Assembly (NCBI RefSeq): GCF_004210375.1
Contig: NC_134830.1
Location: forward strand, 46,195,094-46,259,093
Direction: 5' to 3'
Source of the DNA: Tachypleus tridentatus
Taxonomy: Eukaryota; Arthropoda; Merostomata; Xiphosura; Limulidae
DNA length: 64,000 nucleotides
This document shows, piece by piece, positions 13,075 to 25,970 of this stretch. Within the stretch, counting starts at the first letter, position 1. Every line of letters starts with the position of its first letter. A program made the position numbers and the translations under genes. Below the pieces are notes generated by a model. The model was not told where the DNA came from and searched no databases. It worked only from the letters and a program-made list of their open reading frames with translations.

Positions 13075-13345
13075 GTTTTTTCAAATTTTGCACAAAGCTA
13101 CACCAGTGCTATCTGCACTAGCCATCCCTAATTTACCAGTGTAAGACTAGAGGGAAGGCAGCTAGTCATCACCACCCATCGACAACTCTTGGGCTACTCT
13201 TTTACCAACAAATAATAAGATTGACCATCACATTATAATGCCCCCTCGGCTGAAAGGGCGAGTATGTTTGGTGTGAAGGGGATTCGAACACGCGATCCTC
13301 GGGTTACGAGTTGAGTGCCTTAACCACCTGGCCATGCCGGGCCCC
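13075..13345 (-). mobile_element. tRNA-Thr-derived SINE, copy 2
   Basis: The inverse orientation of copy 1 is complete, from tail (TTTTGCACAAAGCTA on the plus strand) to tRNA-like head (ACCTGGCCATGCCGGGCC). Box B is mutated (GATTCGAACAC on the plus strand). Confidence 0.93.
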
Positions 13346-13705
13346 TTAAGAAAATGGCCGAGATATTTTAGACTTCAGCCAAATCGTTATTAGTTTTATA
13401 CCTTAGGTCAATGTAAGTGCATTAGGTGGGCATTTTTCAACATTTATAACTGTGTTGAATATCAACTAACTTAAACTGTACAAGTATCAGAACCACATAC
13501 AGAAATGCAAGCACGCACATAAGATAACCATTAACCCAATAAGATGCACAATTTAGTTTCAAATATAAGCCATTAAAACCTCCGTGACAACAATTTACCA
13601 CTCTTCTGTCATTGGTATGAGTGAAAAGTATTCTTAATGCATATTAGCACAGGACAAACAAAGTATGAAATATCTTTTGGAAGAGTTACAAAGCGTAAGA
13701 ATTAT

Positions 13706-13956
13706 GTTTTATGAATTTCACGCTAAGCTAGTCTAGGGCTATCTGCACTAGATATCCTCAACTTCAAAAATTTACTACTGGGAAAGACAGTTAGCTAGTT
13801 AACATCACCTATGGTAAACTATTACAAATGAAAAGTGGGATTCACCATCACTTTATAACGCCTTCACGGCTGAAAAGATGAGACACTTGATGATGATATT
13901 GGGACTCGTGACCCATAGCTTGATAGTTGAGTCCACTTTAATGAGGTAGCTATGTT
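13706..13956 (-). mobile_element. tRNA-Thr-derived SINE, copy 3 (old, degenerate)
   Basis: The tail and body order matches the family (CACGCTAAGCTA, GGGCTATCTGCACTAG, then GGGATTCACCATCACTTTATAACGCC and CACGGCTGAAAAGATGAG). It has many substitutions and small deletions, and the tRNA-like head is barely recognisable. It lies 360 bp from copy 2 in the same orientation. Confidence 0.8.
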
Positions 13957-14162
13957 TATATTGCTGAGAGCAACAAATTTATTTGTCCAATTTTTCAGGT
14001 CATTTTGCTCCATTATTTAGACAGTTGAAATTTATAACAAGATTTAAATGGAATATAAGAAAAAGAAAAATATACAGGCAGTACAAGCATATTCCTGAAG
14101 AATATGTAAAAAAATAATAAAAAATAGCTATTCAAGTATAAAAAAGAAGAAAAACTTAAGTA

Positions 14163-14388
14163 TGTTTTTGCATTTCACACAAAGCTACAAGAGCGCTATC
14201 TGGACTAGTAGTCCCTAATTTAGCAGTGCAAAACTTGAGCTACTATTTTACCAATGAATAGTGGGATTAACCATAACATTATAACACCCCATGACTGAAA
14301 AGACAAGCATGTTTGGTGCGACTGGGATTCGAGCCTGCAACCCTCAGATTATGAGTTAAATGCCTTAACAACCTGACCATGCCAGGCC
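14163..14388 (-). mobile_element. tRNA-Thr-derived SINE, copy 4 (internal deletion)
   Basis: The tail (TTTCACACAAAGCTACAAGAG) and head (CTGACCATGCCAGGCC) are present. The body lacks the GAGGGAAGGCAGCTAGTCATCACCACC block, so AGCAGTGCAAAACTTGAGCTACT joins directly. It is the third copy in a 1.3-kb SINE cluster with one orientation. Confidence 0.88.
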
Positions 14389-15275
14389 AAAAACTTAAGT
14401 AAATGGCTTTAATCACATTTCATAGTGAGCAACCTCACGTGTCAATGAACTAAATACAGTTGATTAAAAAATAGTAATCTCATCCTGTAATGAAAGAGAC
14501 CATTGTGCAGATAGATTTTTAAAGGTTCTACTTTATTTATAGTTGAACATTTCTCCCTCATCAGTTAATAAGTTATACTAGACCTAAAATTTCTGATAAA
14601 TTTTATGTAAAATATTTTTAATTTATCCTTTGTTTTTCTTCACATTTTTATTAGTTTGTCAATTTTTAATTTGAAAGCAGAGGTGTACATAAAAATACAA
14701 GCACTTCATACCTGTAAAAAAATTAGTTAAATAGCAAATTCATGATTCTAACACACTCAATCCTTACTTGCAGATATTTATGACACTAATAAATGTTTTA
14801 GTAATCTTGTACATATCTGTTCAATAGAGTATCCAGGTGGTAGTTATATCTTTGATCAGTTATCAGGATCAAGTACCTTTGACAAGACTGGTTGCATTTA
14901 CAAGTGATGAAACTGACTCTGCTGTAATGTTCCACATACAAAATGGTACAAATGTGCCCGGGTATGAAACTTATGAGCATGGCCAAAATCATGCATCTGG
15001 TCGCATCCAACAAACCAGTGCTTTTTGCTTGAACCATAGTACAATACATCACAGCATACCATGCACGAGATGTTGGTATGTTAATGATCACAGATGATAC
15101 CCTTAGAATGCTGACATCCTAGTATAGGCACCATTAACTTATGAAGGAAATAATAATATAAGACTTAAACAGAATGCTTGAATTTATTTTACTGACTGCT
15201 GAAATATTATGATCTACGTTTTGACTCATGGATGTGAAAGCAGACTAATGCACCATCCGAATCAATAACCATGGC

Positions 15276-16372
15276 TTGAACACATACCTATACAATTCTT
15301 CTGTGGTTACGTTTAGACATACTGCTACCCATTCCAACAAACTAATATTAGGGGGAAATCTGAATTCCACAGAAAAAAAAGAGCACATTTGCAATGTAGT
15401 ACATTATTTCACTGTTTAAGTAAGTAATAGTTATACAGAGGTGTTGGCAAGTGTCAGAAGCAATGGATGTCATCCTTAAAATGGTGATATTCTGAGCCAA
15501 TAATTGCTGTATGTTCTGAAGCAGCTGAAACCTATGACAACCTTACAAAGTTCTTTAAAATAGTCCACTAACTGTCAAGGGATCCTACAACAGGAAATAT
15601 GTGGCTAAACACAATATCTAAACCTTCTGTTATGTTTTGGTTCTAGTTGACATTAGTTTCCATTCAACTTGTGTTACACTTTATACTTCTTCTGAGGTTG
15701 AGGTATGAGAAAATAAAACAGGAAACACAAAATTAACTTTTTTTTAAATTTTTTATACAGATGATACTAAATAAAAACAATATCCCAAATTCTGAACACA
15801 AAAGGAAGGTTAGAAACAGCCAGTATCACTCAAGCTAAGGTTATTGTTGAAGATCCTTCATAATTCCTCTAGAAAACAGAGGTTGTAGGTGAATGTAACA
15901 GTTGAAAGATAATAAACAATGAAACTATTGATATCTCAAATACAGGTACTTCTAAACAAATACGAGATTAGAAGATAAACCTCCAAATTTTTCAAAGGTC
16001 AACAGAAATAGTTTTAGAATCCTCTTTATTGAAAGAGATATAGGCTTATCACTAATCTACATTCTTTTATTGCATTCATAACAGTGATCTCATTACAAAA
16101 ATGTTTAAGTGTCCCACCACACTGTTTGATAGCTTGCCTAACTTCTAATCTAGTGCTCAATGTTTGAGTTTTGTGTTTGAGATTATATACCTACAGCCAT
16201 ACACCTGTATAATTCTTCTGTGGTAAAGCAAGTAGGGTTCTTTATACTGCCACTTATTCCAACAAATAAATAATAGGAAATACCAAAGAATAAAAGACCC
16301 ACATATGATGTAGTACATTATTTCCCTTTTTAACAGCAAGTAGTTGTACAATGTGTTGATGTTAGTAGTTGT
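15276..16372 (+). repeat. Two diverged direct copies of about 175 bp (15276-15450; 16200-16372)
   Basis: Both contain ATACAATTCTTCTGTGGT (or TATAATTC...), CTGCyACyyATTCCAACAAA and TGTAGTACATTATTTCmCT, ending near GTTGTACA or GTTATACA. About 750 bp separates them. No further copy was seen in the window, and no coding potential. Confidence 0.72.
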
Positions 16373-18102
16373 AGAGATCCTACTGACAAATCAAACTGCT
16401 GTATACTAACTCAATACATAACTTCATAATTCTTGTTGGGAACATTCCAGAGGTTGAACACAAGAATGAACACTGAAGGCTAATGAACTATGGGACCCTA
16501 ACAAGTTTAATACTGTGTGAATTTTAATTTAAATGTTAAACTTTAAAAAATTTAAAGTGCAATATGTAAAAAGAAGACTAAATATGTGAAGTTACAAATG
16601 ATCCTCTGAATTCTTCATGCACTGATAAATAAGAATCAAAAGCTAATAACAGTCTTTACTACTACCAGCCTGGTTGGCTAAAAATAACCTACCCTACAGG
16701 TATGTTGTTAACTCTGTCCGACTTGAAACACAGAGATCCCACACAAAAGTCATCAGAAAAGATCTTATAAAACAGATGGATGCACTTTCAGATTTCAATA
16801 AAGGCCAGTACTATTATGATCTGTTATTAATGTCTCAAGGAGTAAAAATATTACTTGTTGAATGCTATTGTTGTGAACTTTGTGTGAATTCAAATTTCAG
16901 TTTAATGCAGAAGATTAGTTATTTCTACTAAAAAGTTAAAATATATATATCTCATAAGTTAAAAAAAATTACATACAGTAATTTTTAGTCAGTACAATGA
17001 AAGTTGGTGGGAAACGTACTAAAATATCTTATAAACCAAATAGTACTGCTAAATAGATGTTTTAGGTGGTAGGTTCAAAACTTTGGCAAACCCAGTCATT
17101 ATTAATGCAAACAGAACTAGTGATCTTCTATGTTTCAAAGAAATGCATAACTCAAGTTTATACACAAGTTTCTACAATCTAACATACAAGGATAATAGCA
17201 ACTATTCCAATACTACTCTTACACGTTTTTAACAAACCACAAACCAAGTAGTAGTATTTTCAAATTCAACTTTCATATTTTCTTTTCCAACCTTAATCAG
17301 AACTCAGCAACATCAGTATAACCAAATATACCATGAAAAATCAAAACCATATGTATGAAATCAAGTGTATATTCAGGAAACTGTATATTAGTAAAATAGT
17401 AAATGAATTTACAATAAAATTCAAGTTAAAACTAGTTTCTCCATCACGACTGAATACGTCAGCTCTGGTCTACCCAACAGATTGGATTTCTGTTTCTACT
17501 CTTGACCAAATACCAGACTCAAAAATAAAAGAAAGGAAGTTTATAGAACTAAATAACTGAAACTAGTGCAAAAGTTATTTCCATTTACATAACCAACAAA
17601 TACTCTTATCACTTAAGGAAGAGCTTTTTCTCTCTATCCACTTTAAACACAAATTAAATTCCCTTTTGTTTTTTTCTTGCAATTCCACATCCTTCAGCTT
17701 TTTCTCACAGCTGCCTCATTAGTCTACTGTTTAACCTTCCAACATTAACTTGATGAAGATTTGCACTAACATTCTGAAAACAAATCAAACTACAACACAT
17801 AGATATAGCTTATTCCACCAACAAAAATGAAAGCAGTATTTCATAGACCAAGCTGCTAAATATTAAAAATCAGTACACAGTTCCTTCCATGTGTGTCTGA
17901 AAAACTTGGAGCTAGAAACCCAAGAACTGCTAGTGAAAAATGGTTTCAACCTTTAATTTTAGTAAATTAGCAATTGGTCAAATAACATTAAGTGACTGAA
18001 AAGTAAAAATCTAGTCTTTGATTACTGCAGCTGCTACAGACAGGAAACCATTATAAAGTTCAGTTTTAATAACTGAAGATTAGTTGGGTCTGCATAAAGT
18101 TT

Positions 18103-18127
18103 CCACACACACACACACACACACACA
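18103..18127. repeat. (AC)n microsatellite
   Basis: An uninterrupted CA/AC dinucleotide run of about 12 units. Confidence 0.95.
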
Positions 18128-19839
18128 AAATAAGGCCACATTTAATATCAACCATTTTCCATTTTAAGATGGTTATATTGTACATGTACATATTTTTACA
18201 TACGAGTAAACTTGTGTTCATTTTATAAGCATTTGTATTCACTTATTGCAAATCACAACACCACTGCCATTACAACATCACTCACTAAAACTTGGGACAC
18301 AATACTTGTCCAGATATAAAACCTACTCTCAATTATCAAAAAAATAACTTTGAAATCCAATCTATCATTCAGTTTATCACTTACAACTAAATTATAACAA
18401 TTTTAAGGAACTACACACCTCATAAGTAACCTTGAAAAAAGTCCAATCTGATGGATAAGACAAGACTTTATACAGTGCTGAAATGTATGTGTACGATATT
18501 TTGAAATATCGTTTACTCAACAATCTTTCTATTATAATATATACAAATATATCTGAAAAAAAACATTATTTACAATTACCTTTGAGTCCATTATAGATGT
18601 AAAAATCTTATATACACACACACAAACGTACTCTATTACATAAAGAAGAGAGATAGAAAGAGAAAACCAAGTGGTATGTAAGACACTAAAAATCACAGTT
18701 TGACTTGCAATTTAAAAAAATTTGATGTGGGGGTGTATTTTTAAATACAAAATTTCATTGCCAAAAACCTGATTTAAATTGCCAGTAAGAATTACATTTA
18801 AGAATTTATTTTCTTAAGTGAAAATTTGATTATTTACAGTGCAGGAGAAGCATTAGAAATTGAAATGGTACAGAAACATTCCAAAAATCCTTTATCTGTT
18901 ACAATAATTAAGATTAATGTAGGACTTGCACTATGTGAGACAGTCCACCCCCTATTAATCAAATGCAATTAGGAAACCTAATTCATTAAAGTGTTTAATT
19001 ATTAAGTAGCATATATCCAAGTCTAATAACATACACAGACTGGAGCTAACACCTTTGCCAACAATTAGTTTAGTAATTGTATACAGTTACACTCACTGTA
19101 CATGGGTTTAAACATTTACATGAACCCACCATCGGGTCCATGTTTTGGGAGATACCACAGCACAAGAGCTGAAAAAACTTTTCAGTTTTTATGTAAACCA
19201 GAATAAAACTGGCAAGTTTTAACATATTTCTAATAGTTTAACTGTTACACCTTTTAGCTAAAAAACAAGAAAAATGCCCAGCCATGAACAAAAGAGGCAT
19301 ATTTCATTTACCATTTAAGCTACTAAAACTATACATTATGTTCATTGATCAAACAATAATTTTGGTTGTAATATTAAAATGTTTATCTGCTGTTACAACT
19401 GAACTTACATTACAAATATAAATGGATGTTTGTTAGTTCTTTAAATTTCTTTTCAGCCATCACAATTTTTAAGGAATAGCTTCTACTACAGCTGTAGCAA
19501 TAAGAGTAACATAACTTTATTTATACCTATTCATATGCCTAGAAAGTGTTAATTACACGTTATACTTTTTTTTTTTATTAATAATATTTCACCTTAATAT
19601 TATCATTAAATGTCATGTTTAAACAAAAGTATTTAATAAGAATGAATACCTAAATAAAACAAGCCACGGACTGGACCTTTAAAGAATGGGAGTTTTTATT
19701 TAGTTAATATGACGACTACAGAACTATGTTGATGTGATGATTATGTAACTACTATGCTTTTAAATGTTCTTCCATCAACTTTACTTAGAATATCAGCTAG
19801 GAAATGTTTGGAAGTTTGTACAGAATGGGTGTTAATCAT

Positions 19840-20030
19840 GAACTAATTAAAACAAAACAAAAGAGTGTTAAAACAGATAAGCTACTGGACCTGATAATAT
19901 TTAGCTTAGTGTTAAAAAAGTAGTTAAACAACAGTTTTTCTAGACTTTTTTTTTTTTGGTAGGTTAGACCACGGGCAGGTGCTAAATGATTGGAGGGTTG
20001 CTAATGTTACTCCAGTTGTTAACATAACAT
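19840..20030 (+). pseudogene. L2/CR1-like LINE RT N-terminal fragment
   Basis: The frames read a degraded GPDNI-like motif (GGACCTGATAATATT), then SRLFF and HGQVLNDWRVANVTP across frame changes. This matches the fingers region of L2/CR1-type RT. It is head-to-head with the minus-strand fragment that begins at about 20040. Confidence 0.65.
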
Positions 20031-20039
20031 TTAAGGACA

Positions 20040-21950
20040 AATGTGGCCTGCTGGACCATCCAGTCTATTTTATCCACTAAACTGACAATACAAAAACAAA
20101 AGACTCAAAATCACCCTTACTCCAATATTTATCAAGGCCTCCCAATAATTCCCTTAAATTTGCTGTATCCACCACATCTAAAGGAGATACATTCCAAAAG
20201 CCAATAATCATGTTAGAAAAATAAAACTACCTTAGCTGAAGATGACTCCTACTCTGTCAAAATTTGTGTGCTCCTAGTTCTACCATTCTCACCACTATGT
20301 ATGAAAAAAGATGATACATCAACACTGTCAATTCCCTTAAAAATCTTAAATACCTCAATAAGGATAAACTTTTTTTTAAAAGTGTAAACTATTTAAGATA
20401 TCTTAAATAACCTTTCCAATCAAGCTACAATTGCAAAAACCCTCCTCCAGTCCCTTTCCAACAATTCAATGTCTCTTCTTAGATAAGAAGCCAAAGGCTG
20501 AACACAATATTCCAAACGTGGCTTAACCAGCAACTTAAACAAAGAAACAACTTCTTTAGACTTGTATTCAATATTTCTGCAGATACAATTTAAAATCTTA
20601 TTTGCCCTACCACTAGCAACAGTACACTGCTTGGATGGCTTAAGAAGATGATTACCCATTATGTCAAGATCCTTTTCTTTAAGAACACTGTTAAGGTTAT
20701 TCCTATCCAAAGTATACTTATAATTCAAATTATGATAACCCAAATGCATTATCTTACATTTATTATAATTGAAACTATCTCCCATCTATATGCCAAACTC
20801 AATAAATGATCTAAATCCTTTTGTAAAGTAGTAGCATCCACACAGCCAGTAACACTCAAGACTTAACACCATCAGGAAGTTTAAGTAATTTATTGAACAT
20901 TCCTTCATTTAAGTCATTGGTGTAATTCATAAAAGCAAATGCCTTAAAACTGAACTCTGAGCTACCCTATTTGTGTCACTAATCCAACTGAACTCCATTT
21001 ACAACAACATTCTTCTTTCTTCCATCTAGCCACTGTTCTATTCAATAAGCCAACTTATTCCCCTTATTTAAATTGAGTTTTTAACTATCCCTTCATATGG
21101 TGCCTTTTCAATATTTCCTGAAAATCCAGATATAACAAATCTGTGCCATTATCCTCAAGTATATAGACAATAACCCCTTCAAAAGAAAATTTCAAAAGAT
21201 TAGCAAGACAAGATTGTCCCCTAGAGAAACCATATTAGCTATTCAATAAAATTTTTAACTCTGAAAAATGACTTTTAAAAGCACCTTTTAAGAGACTTGC
21301 AAAAACTCTTTCCACCACTGATGTAAGACTAATAGGCTTATAACTACAGTAAAAGTCTCTTACCTCCCTTGAAAAAAAGTGAAGAAATAGTATAAGCCAA
21401 GTTCTAGTTTCCTAACACCTACCTAATGTTTGAAAACTCTAAAAGAGAATTAATAAAAAAAAGGTAGCAAATAGTTCAAATATGCAATCTTTAACCTCTT
21501 TCAAAAAACCTTGGAGACATTTTATGTGGCTCAAAAACCTTATCATTGTTTAACCTTCCCAATTAGTGTTCATAACAAGCTCAGAATTAATGTGATAATC
21601 TTGTTTGATTTTATTTCCAACTAGCAAATGTTTGGAATTTCCAATATAAAACTTTCATGACTAAAAATTGAAGTGTAGAATTTAGCAACACAGTCATCAT
21701 GAGTCTTGTTTTCATTCCTCAAAAGATCTTACTCCCATTCTAACATTTTGCTTACTCTTAAGGTTTTATAAAAACATTTCTGCTAATTTTAGCTAACATT
21801 TTTGTTTTTCTGTTTGATCAATTCTCTTGATTTTCTACAACCCTATAGATCTCCCATCATACAATGGTTAAACTTCTTAAACTTGTAATACTTTTGGTTA
21901 ATTTCATTTTTCATACCCTTTGTGAACCAGCCTTTTTAATTTCTTTTTAT
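20040..21950 (-). pseudogene. L2/CR1-like LINE, RT domain to C-terminus, decayed
   Basis: From right to left on the minus strand: a linker (KIKRIDQTEK), YKPISLTSVVE, GQSCLANLLKF, YLDFQ, then an open frame 20420-20785 with CKIMHLGYHNLNYKYTL, LKPSKQCTVASGRANKIL and LVKPRLEYCVQPLASYLRRDIELLE. The stretch 20180-20390 encodes the degraded C-terminal domain and 3' UTR. It has many stops and frameshifts and no TSD was identified. The 121-codon frame is a fragment of this pseudogene, not a host gene. Confidence 0.88.
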
Positions 21951-23644
21951 TTGCAGCCACACATTTTCTATAACAAAAGTATCTATCTAGAATATCTGAC
22001 TTTATATTAAACATTTTTTCATACATTTGATCAAATAAGTATATTCCATTACTTCAGATGACTAATTCACAAAAATAACTTTTATTGCATTATTTTTTTA
22101 AAATTTGTAACCAAAGTCTCATTATTCTTGATTTTCATATGCAATAAGACATTAAGCCTAATAGAACAATGTTTACTTGATCCACATGTTCCCAATCTCC
22201 AACCTCTCAACAACTTCTACACGAGAAGTTAACAATAAATATAAAATAGCATTGTTACCTGAACAATTAATCTACTTGATGATAAAAGTGTAAAGGAACA
22301 GATGATAACACCCACTTGTATAAACTATGAAGCTAAGAAATTTAGCATGCCAAAGAAATCAAGTTGCAAACTAAAAAACTGGAGCTAAGACCTTCCAGAT
22401 CAATATTCAAAAAAGTTTGTCAGAAGAAAAAAGATACTGGTTATGATTAAAATGAAAAGCTTATAAATAATATGTACTTGCAAGAAGTAAAATCAAACAT
22501 CATTTATGTAAAAACAGCTTGAAATCAGAAAAGAACATTACTTTAAATGCTAAATCAATTTCAAGAATATGTGAAGCAAATTATTAAATCAAAACTAAAT
22601 CAGGCACCTGAGAGCTTTGGAAATGAAACAGAAATAACAGAGCAATAGTTGTATTATTTATATATATATATCCACACTGGAGGAGTTTTGTATTAATCAA
22701 ATTACATGCTCTCCTTCTTTCAGTTTGTAACCCCTTGCAACAATTTGTCAGTGCACGGTCCAGGTAGCACTGTGCCATCCCTAATTCAAAACCACTGACC
22801 ACAGAGAAATAACTGACAAGTAGAAACCACTTTTAATTTATAACTACTGCATATATCTTTTTCAAATACTTTCATTTATTTCTAGCACCAAGCACCTAAT
22901 GTAAATGAGATAATTTTAATACAATTAATTCTACTAATATTTTATGCTTGAGGGATTTAGTACCAGAGTTGGCACAAACTTAATTTTTTTCCCTTCATTT
23001 ACCTCCTCAAGGTTCTTCTAGTAACAATGCTCAATTCAATTTGAATTAAATAATATAGAACCTCTCCATATACTTCTATGTTTGCTTCATTTTCATATTT
23101 TCACACTTTTTCCTCTACTCTTCTAGTGACCACTGTTCCCTCACTTTATATATTTCACTGAATGTATCATTCCAGTATTTTATACCAAGGTATGCATCTC
23201 ACCAGCTGCGTTTCTACTTTCTCACTGGAAATAAATGGTTATGGGTGATAAAGACTAAGCACTGTGAATTCTTTTTTCTTTTAAATGAGCCACACAGCAA
23301 GGTACATAATTTAAAACAGAGAGCCATAAAAGCCAGAAATAAAAGATGAGACATATTAAAGGACAAGAGGTAAAAAAGATTAGCCAGTTTAATGTAAATA
23401 CATCATTAGGGCCAAATATGACAACCAATGATGCAACAGGAACTTAAGATCAAACCTTGGGTACCAATTTTCAACAAACATAAGGAAACAAGGGTCTGTC
23501 CAGAAAGCATAGAAAAATGTGAAACTTACCACTTTATTTTAAAGAAAAATAATTATAATAAAAGGGAGCCAGAAAATTACATACAAGTCAGTCAAATAAG
23601 CATTATTTATTAAACAGCAAGTTTTGTCAAATACACCTTAATCA

Positions 23645-23945
23645 TAAGAAAATAACTAGTGAAGGGTGATATAAATGTGGGATATTGTGAGCTTGAGCAC
23701 TCATATCTTGCTCTCCTAATTTCTATTTCTAATTCTATATCTACTGTTACTCTTTATTTGTTATACTAGACTGATGAATGGAGGTTAAGACTGGTTGCTG
23801 GTGTATCCCCACCACAATGTGGGTCCTACTTTTTCAGTCACCTCCAAAACCTAGGAGTACATTTTATAATCCCACATTGTAGTTTGTACTGTGGGATCTT
23901 TACAGTTAATGCAGCATTTTTTGTTTAATTTGTTTTTGTTTTGGA
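23645..23945 (+). repeat. Unclassified interspersed repeat, copy 2
   Basis: It runs from AGTGAAGGGTGATATAAATG through GAGCTTGAGCACTC, CTAATTTCTATTTCTAATTC, TGGGTCCTAC and ATTTTATAATCCCACATT to GTTAATGCAGCATTTTTTGT. No protein, TIR or tRNA-like head was seen. It ends in a T-rich tract. Confidence 0.88.
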
Positions 23946-24499
23946 GATATAATAAATCACAATATTTTATTAGTAATGTTAAAATACTGATACAAAAATT
24001 AATAGTTAATGAATATAATAAAGAAGCTTTATGTAAAGTTATTCAATTATTCTGTAACAAATACAAGAACATTAAATAAGTATAAATAAATAAAAATCAG
24101 AAAAATTTCACTTAAAATTTCTAATAAATAATTTTAGTTAAGAATAAGGTCATAGGCCATTTAACAACTTGGCACCACTTTATGCAGATGTACACCTTGC
24201 TGCATAAAAAGGCTTGTTTAGAGTATGATAGTCACAGTAGACTTGGTAAATGGGTGATGGTTGGAAGCTATACTAGTTTGTTTGGACAGCTGGATGAGAT
24301 GCTTTATGGTGGTGTAGTTAATTTGTTGTACTGTCAATTAGTGCCTTTCTCTCATATTGGGGCTGGAATGCTAACATCAAGAAGTAAGCTTTCATCTTAC
24401 TTACTCCCAAGTAGTAATCCTTACTTCCTTATTAGTATTTATTTATTTATTTCAATTAATTCTTTACTTGGGAGAGCAATCACCTTCCTACAACTGTCT

Positions 24500-24782
24500 A
24501 CAAGCAGTGAAGGGTGATATAGGCATGAGACATTGTGGGCTTGAGCACTTCTTGCTCTCTTAATTTCTATTTCTATATTTATTTCTACTCTATTTCTTAT
24601 GCAATACTGGCAAATGGAGGTTAATACTGGTAGATGGTATATCCTCATTACAATGTGGATCCTACTTCTGCAATCACCTTCAAAACATAGGGAATATTTT
24701 ATAATCCCATATTGCAGCTTCTACCCTGGGATCTTTTCAGTTAATGCAGTGTTTTTTGTTTAATTGTTTTGGCTTGTTTTTG
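24500..24782 (+). repeat. Unclassified interspersed repeat, copy 3
   Basis: It has the same order as copy 2, 850 bp away in the same orientation: AGTGAAGGGTGATATAGGCA, GGGCTTGAGCACTT, TTAATTTCTATTTC, ATGTGGATCCTACTTCTG, ATTTTATAATCCCATATTG and GTTAATGCAGTGTTTTTTGT. It is diverged by many substitutions from copy 2. Confidence 0.88.
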
Positions 24783-24939
24783 ATTTATAAAAAACTAATA
24801 TAATTAGTCCGAGGTTTGGATTTACCGTTTTTAATGCAGTCCTTCCTTGTGATTTTACTTACTTTGCTATTTAACTTCATTGAAATGTATTTATTTTCAC
24901 TTTTATATATATAAAAGACCTACACATTAGAGTTATTGA

Positions 24940-25970
24940 AAAAGTTACAGATGTATTAAAATACTTCACAAAAGGATAAAACTTTGATGAAAAAGTTGGA
25001 TTGACTTCATACAAGCATTCAGTACTGTACCTTACAGAAAACTGGTAAGATGAAAAGCTACAATATTACAGTGGAGCCCAACCTATCTTTTCCAAATCTT
25101 AGATTTGGATCTCCACATCCTACTATCTTCATAATTAAGTTAAAACAATTAGTAATATCCATGAACCTGAACATTCTATTGAAAATATTTGAATTGATCT
25201 GAATCGTGTAGATACAGATTTGTTACTGATAAGGAAAAAGATCAAGAGAGAAATAACTACTAACAGCACAACTGGATCTGTTCCAGAATGACATGGATGA
25301 ACTACAAATATGTCAAATACATTGCTTATGAGGTTTCCACCTAATAAATTAAGATATATGACAGTTTACGATATCCTGTTTAATCAACTATCACCTGTAC
25401 AAGAACATAAATTTAACCAGAACAACAACAAAAAAAAACAAAAAAACAATAAACAAACATTTAGGAAACTACATATTGAGAAAGACACTGAAGTTACTAT
25501 AGTTGAAAAACTAAATTCTGCAAAATGCATCTAGTAAAAGTTAAGAAGTCTAAGATTATAATAAGATGAACTTCTAGTTATGTGAATGAACAAACCTTAA
25601 AACAACTCTTTAAGGTTCTGGTCAGATTCACCTAGATTATGTCACTCCTTATAAACAAAATGATACCAAAATAATTGAAAAAGTGCAAAATAAAAGAACC
25701 AATTTAACACTATCCTCCTTTAAAAGATACAATGTTTAAAGGAAAGTAAGTTTACATTAAATATACTAACATTGCACTGTGAAATATTTAGGAAAGATAT
25801 GACTAAACATATAAGATCACTTAATACTGATATATACAACACTGTTGTGAAAGAATATTAATTTAAAATAACTTGATAAAAAAGAAGATTTGAAAATATA
25901 TTCAAATTTTTGAAAGGGAGAAACATATTCAATTAAAAAAGTTTAGTTTTACCCACAGAATAATTTACCA
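24940..25970 (+). pseudogene. L2/CR1-like LINE RT fragment, strongly decayed
   Basis: Plus-strand frames show DFIQAFSTVPYRKLVR near 25000 (the FxKAFDxVPH block), LQNDMDEL then LLMRFPPNKLRYMTVY near 25320, and HLDYVTPYKQNDTKIIEKVQ near 25640 after frame changes. These three landmarks are in the correct order and spacing for an RT core, palm end and thumb. It has many disruptions, and no catalytic YADD block was recognised. Confidence 0.72.

Noticed and set aside
14798..15097. Overlapping open frames of 86 and 97 codons on opposite strands
   Set aside because: No recognisable domain, no splice context and no homology to the host genes. They are long mainly because stops are scarce in a less AT-rich patch.
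24182..24517. Open frame of 111 codons
   Set aside because: The composition is low-complexity and it runs into the unclassified repeat copy 3. No domain was recognised.
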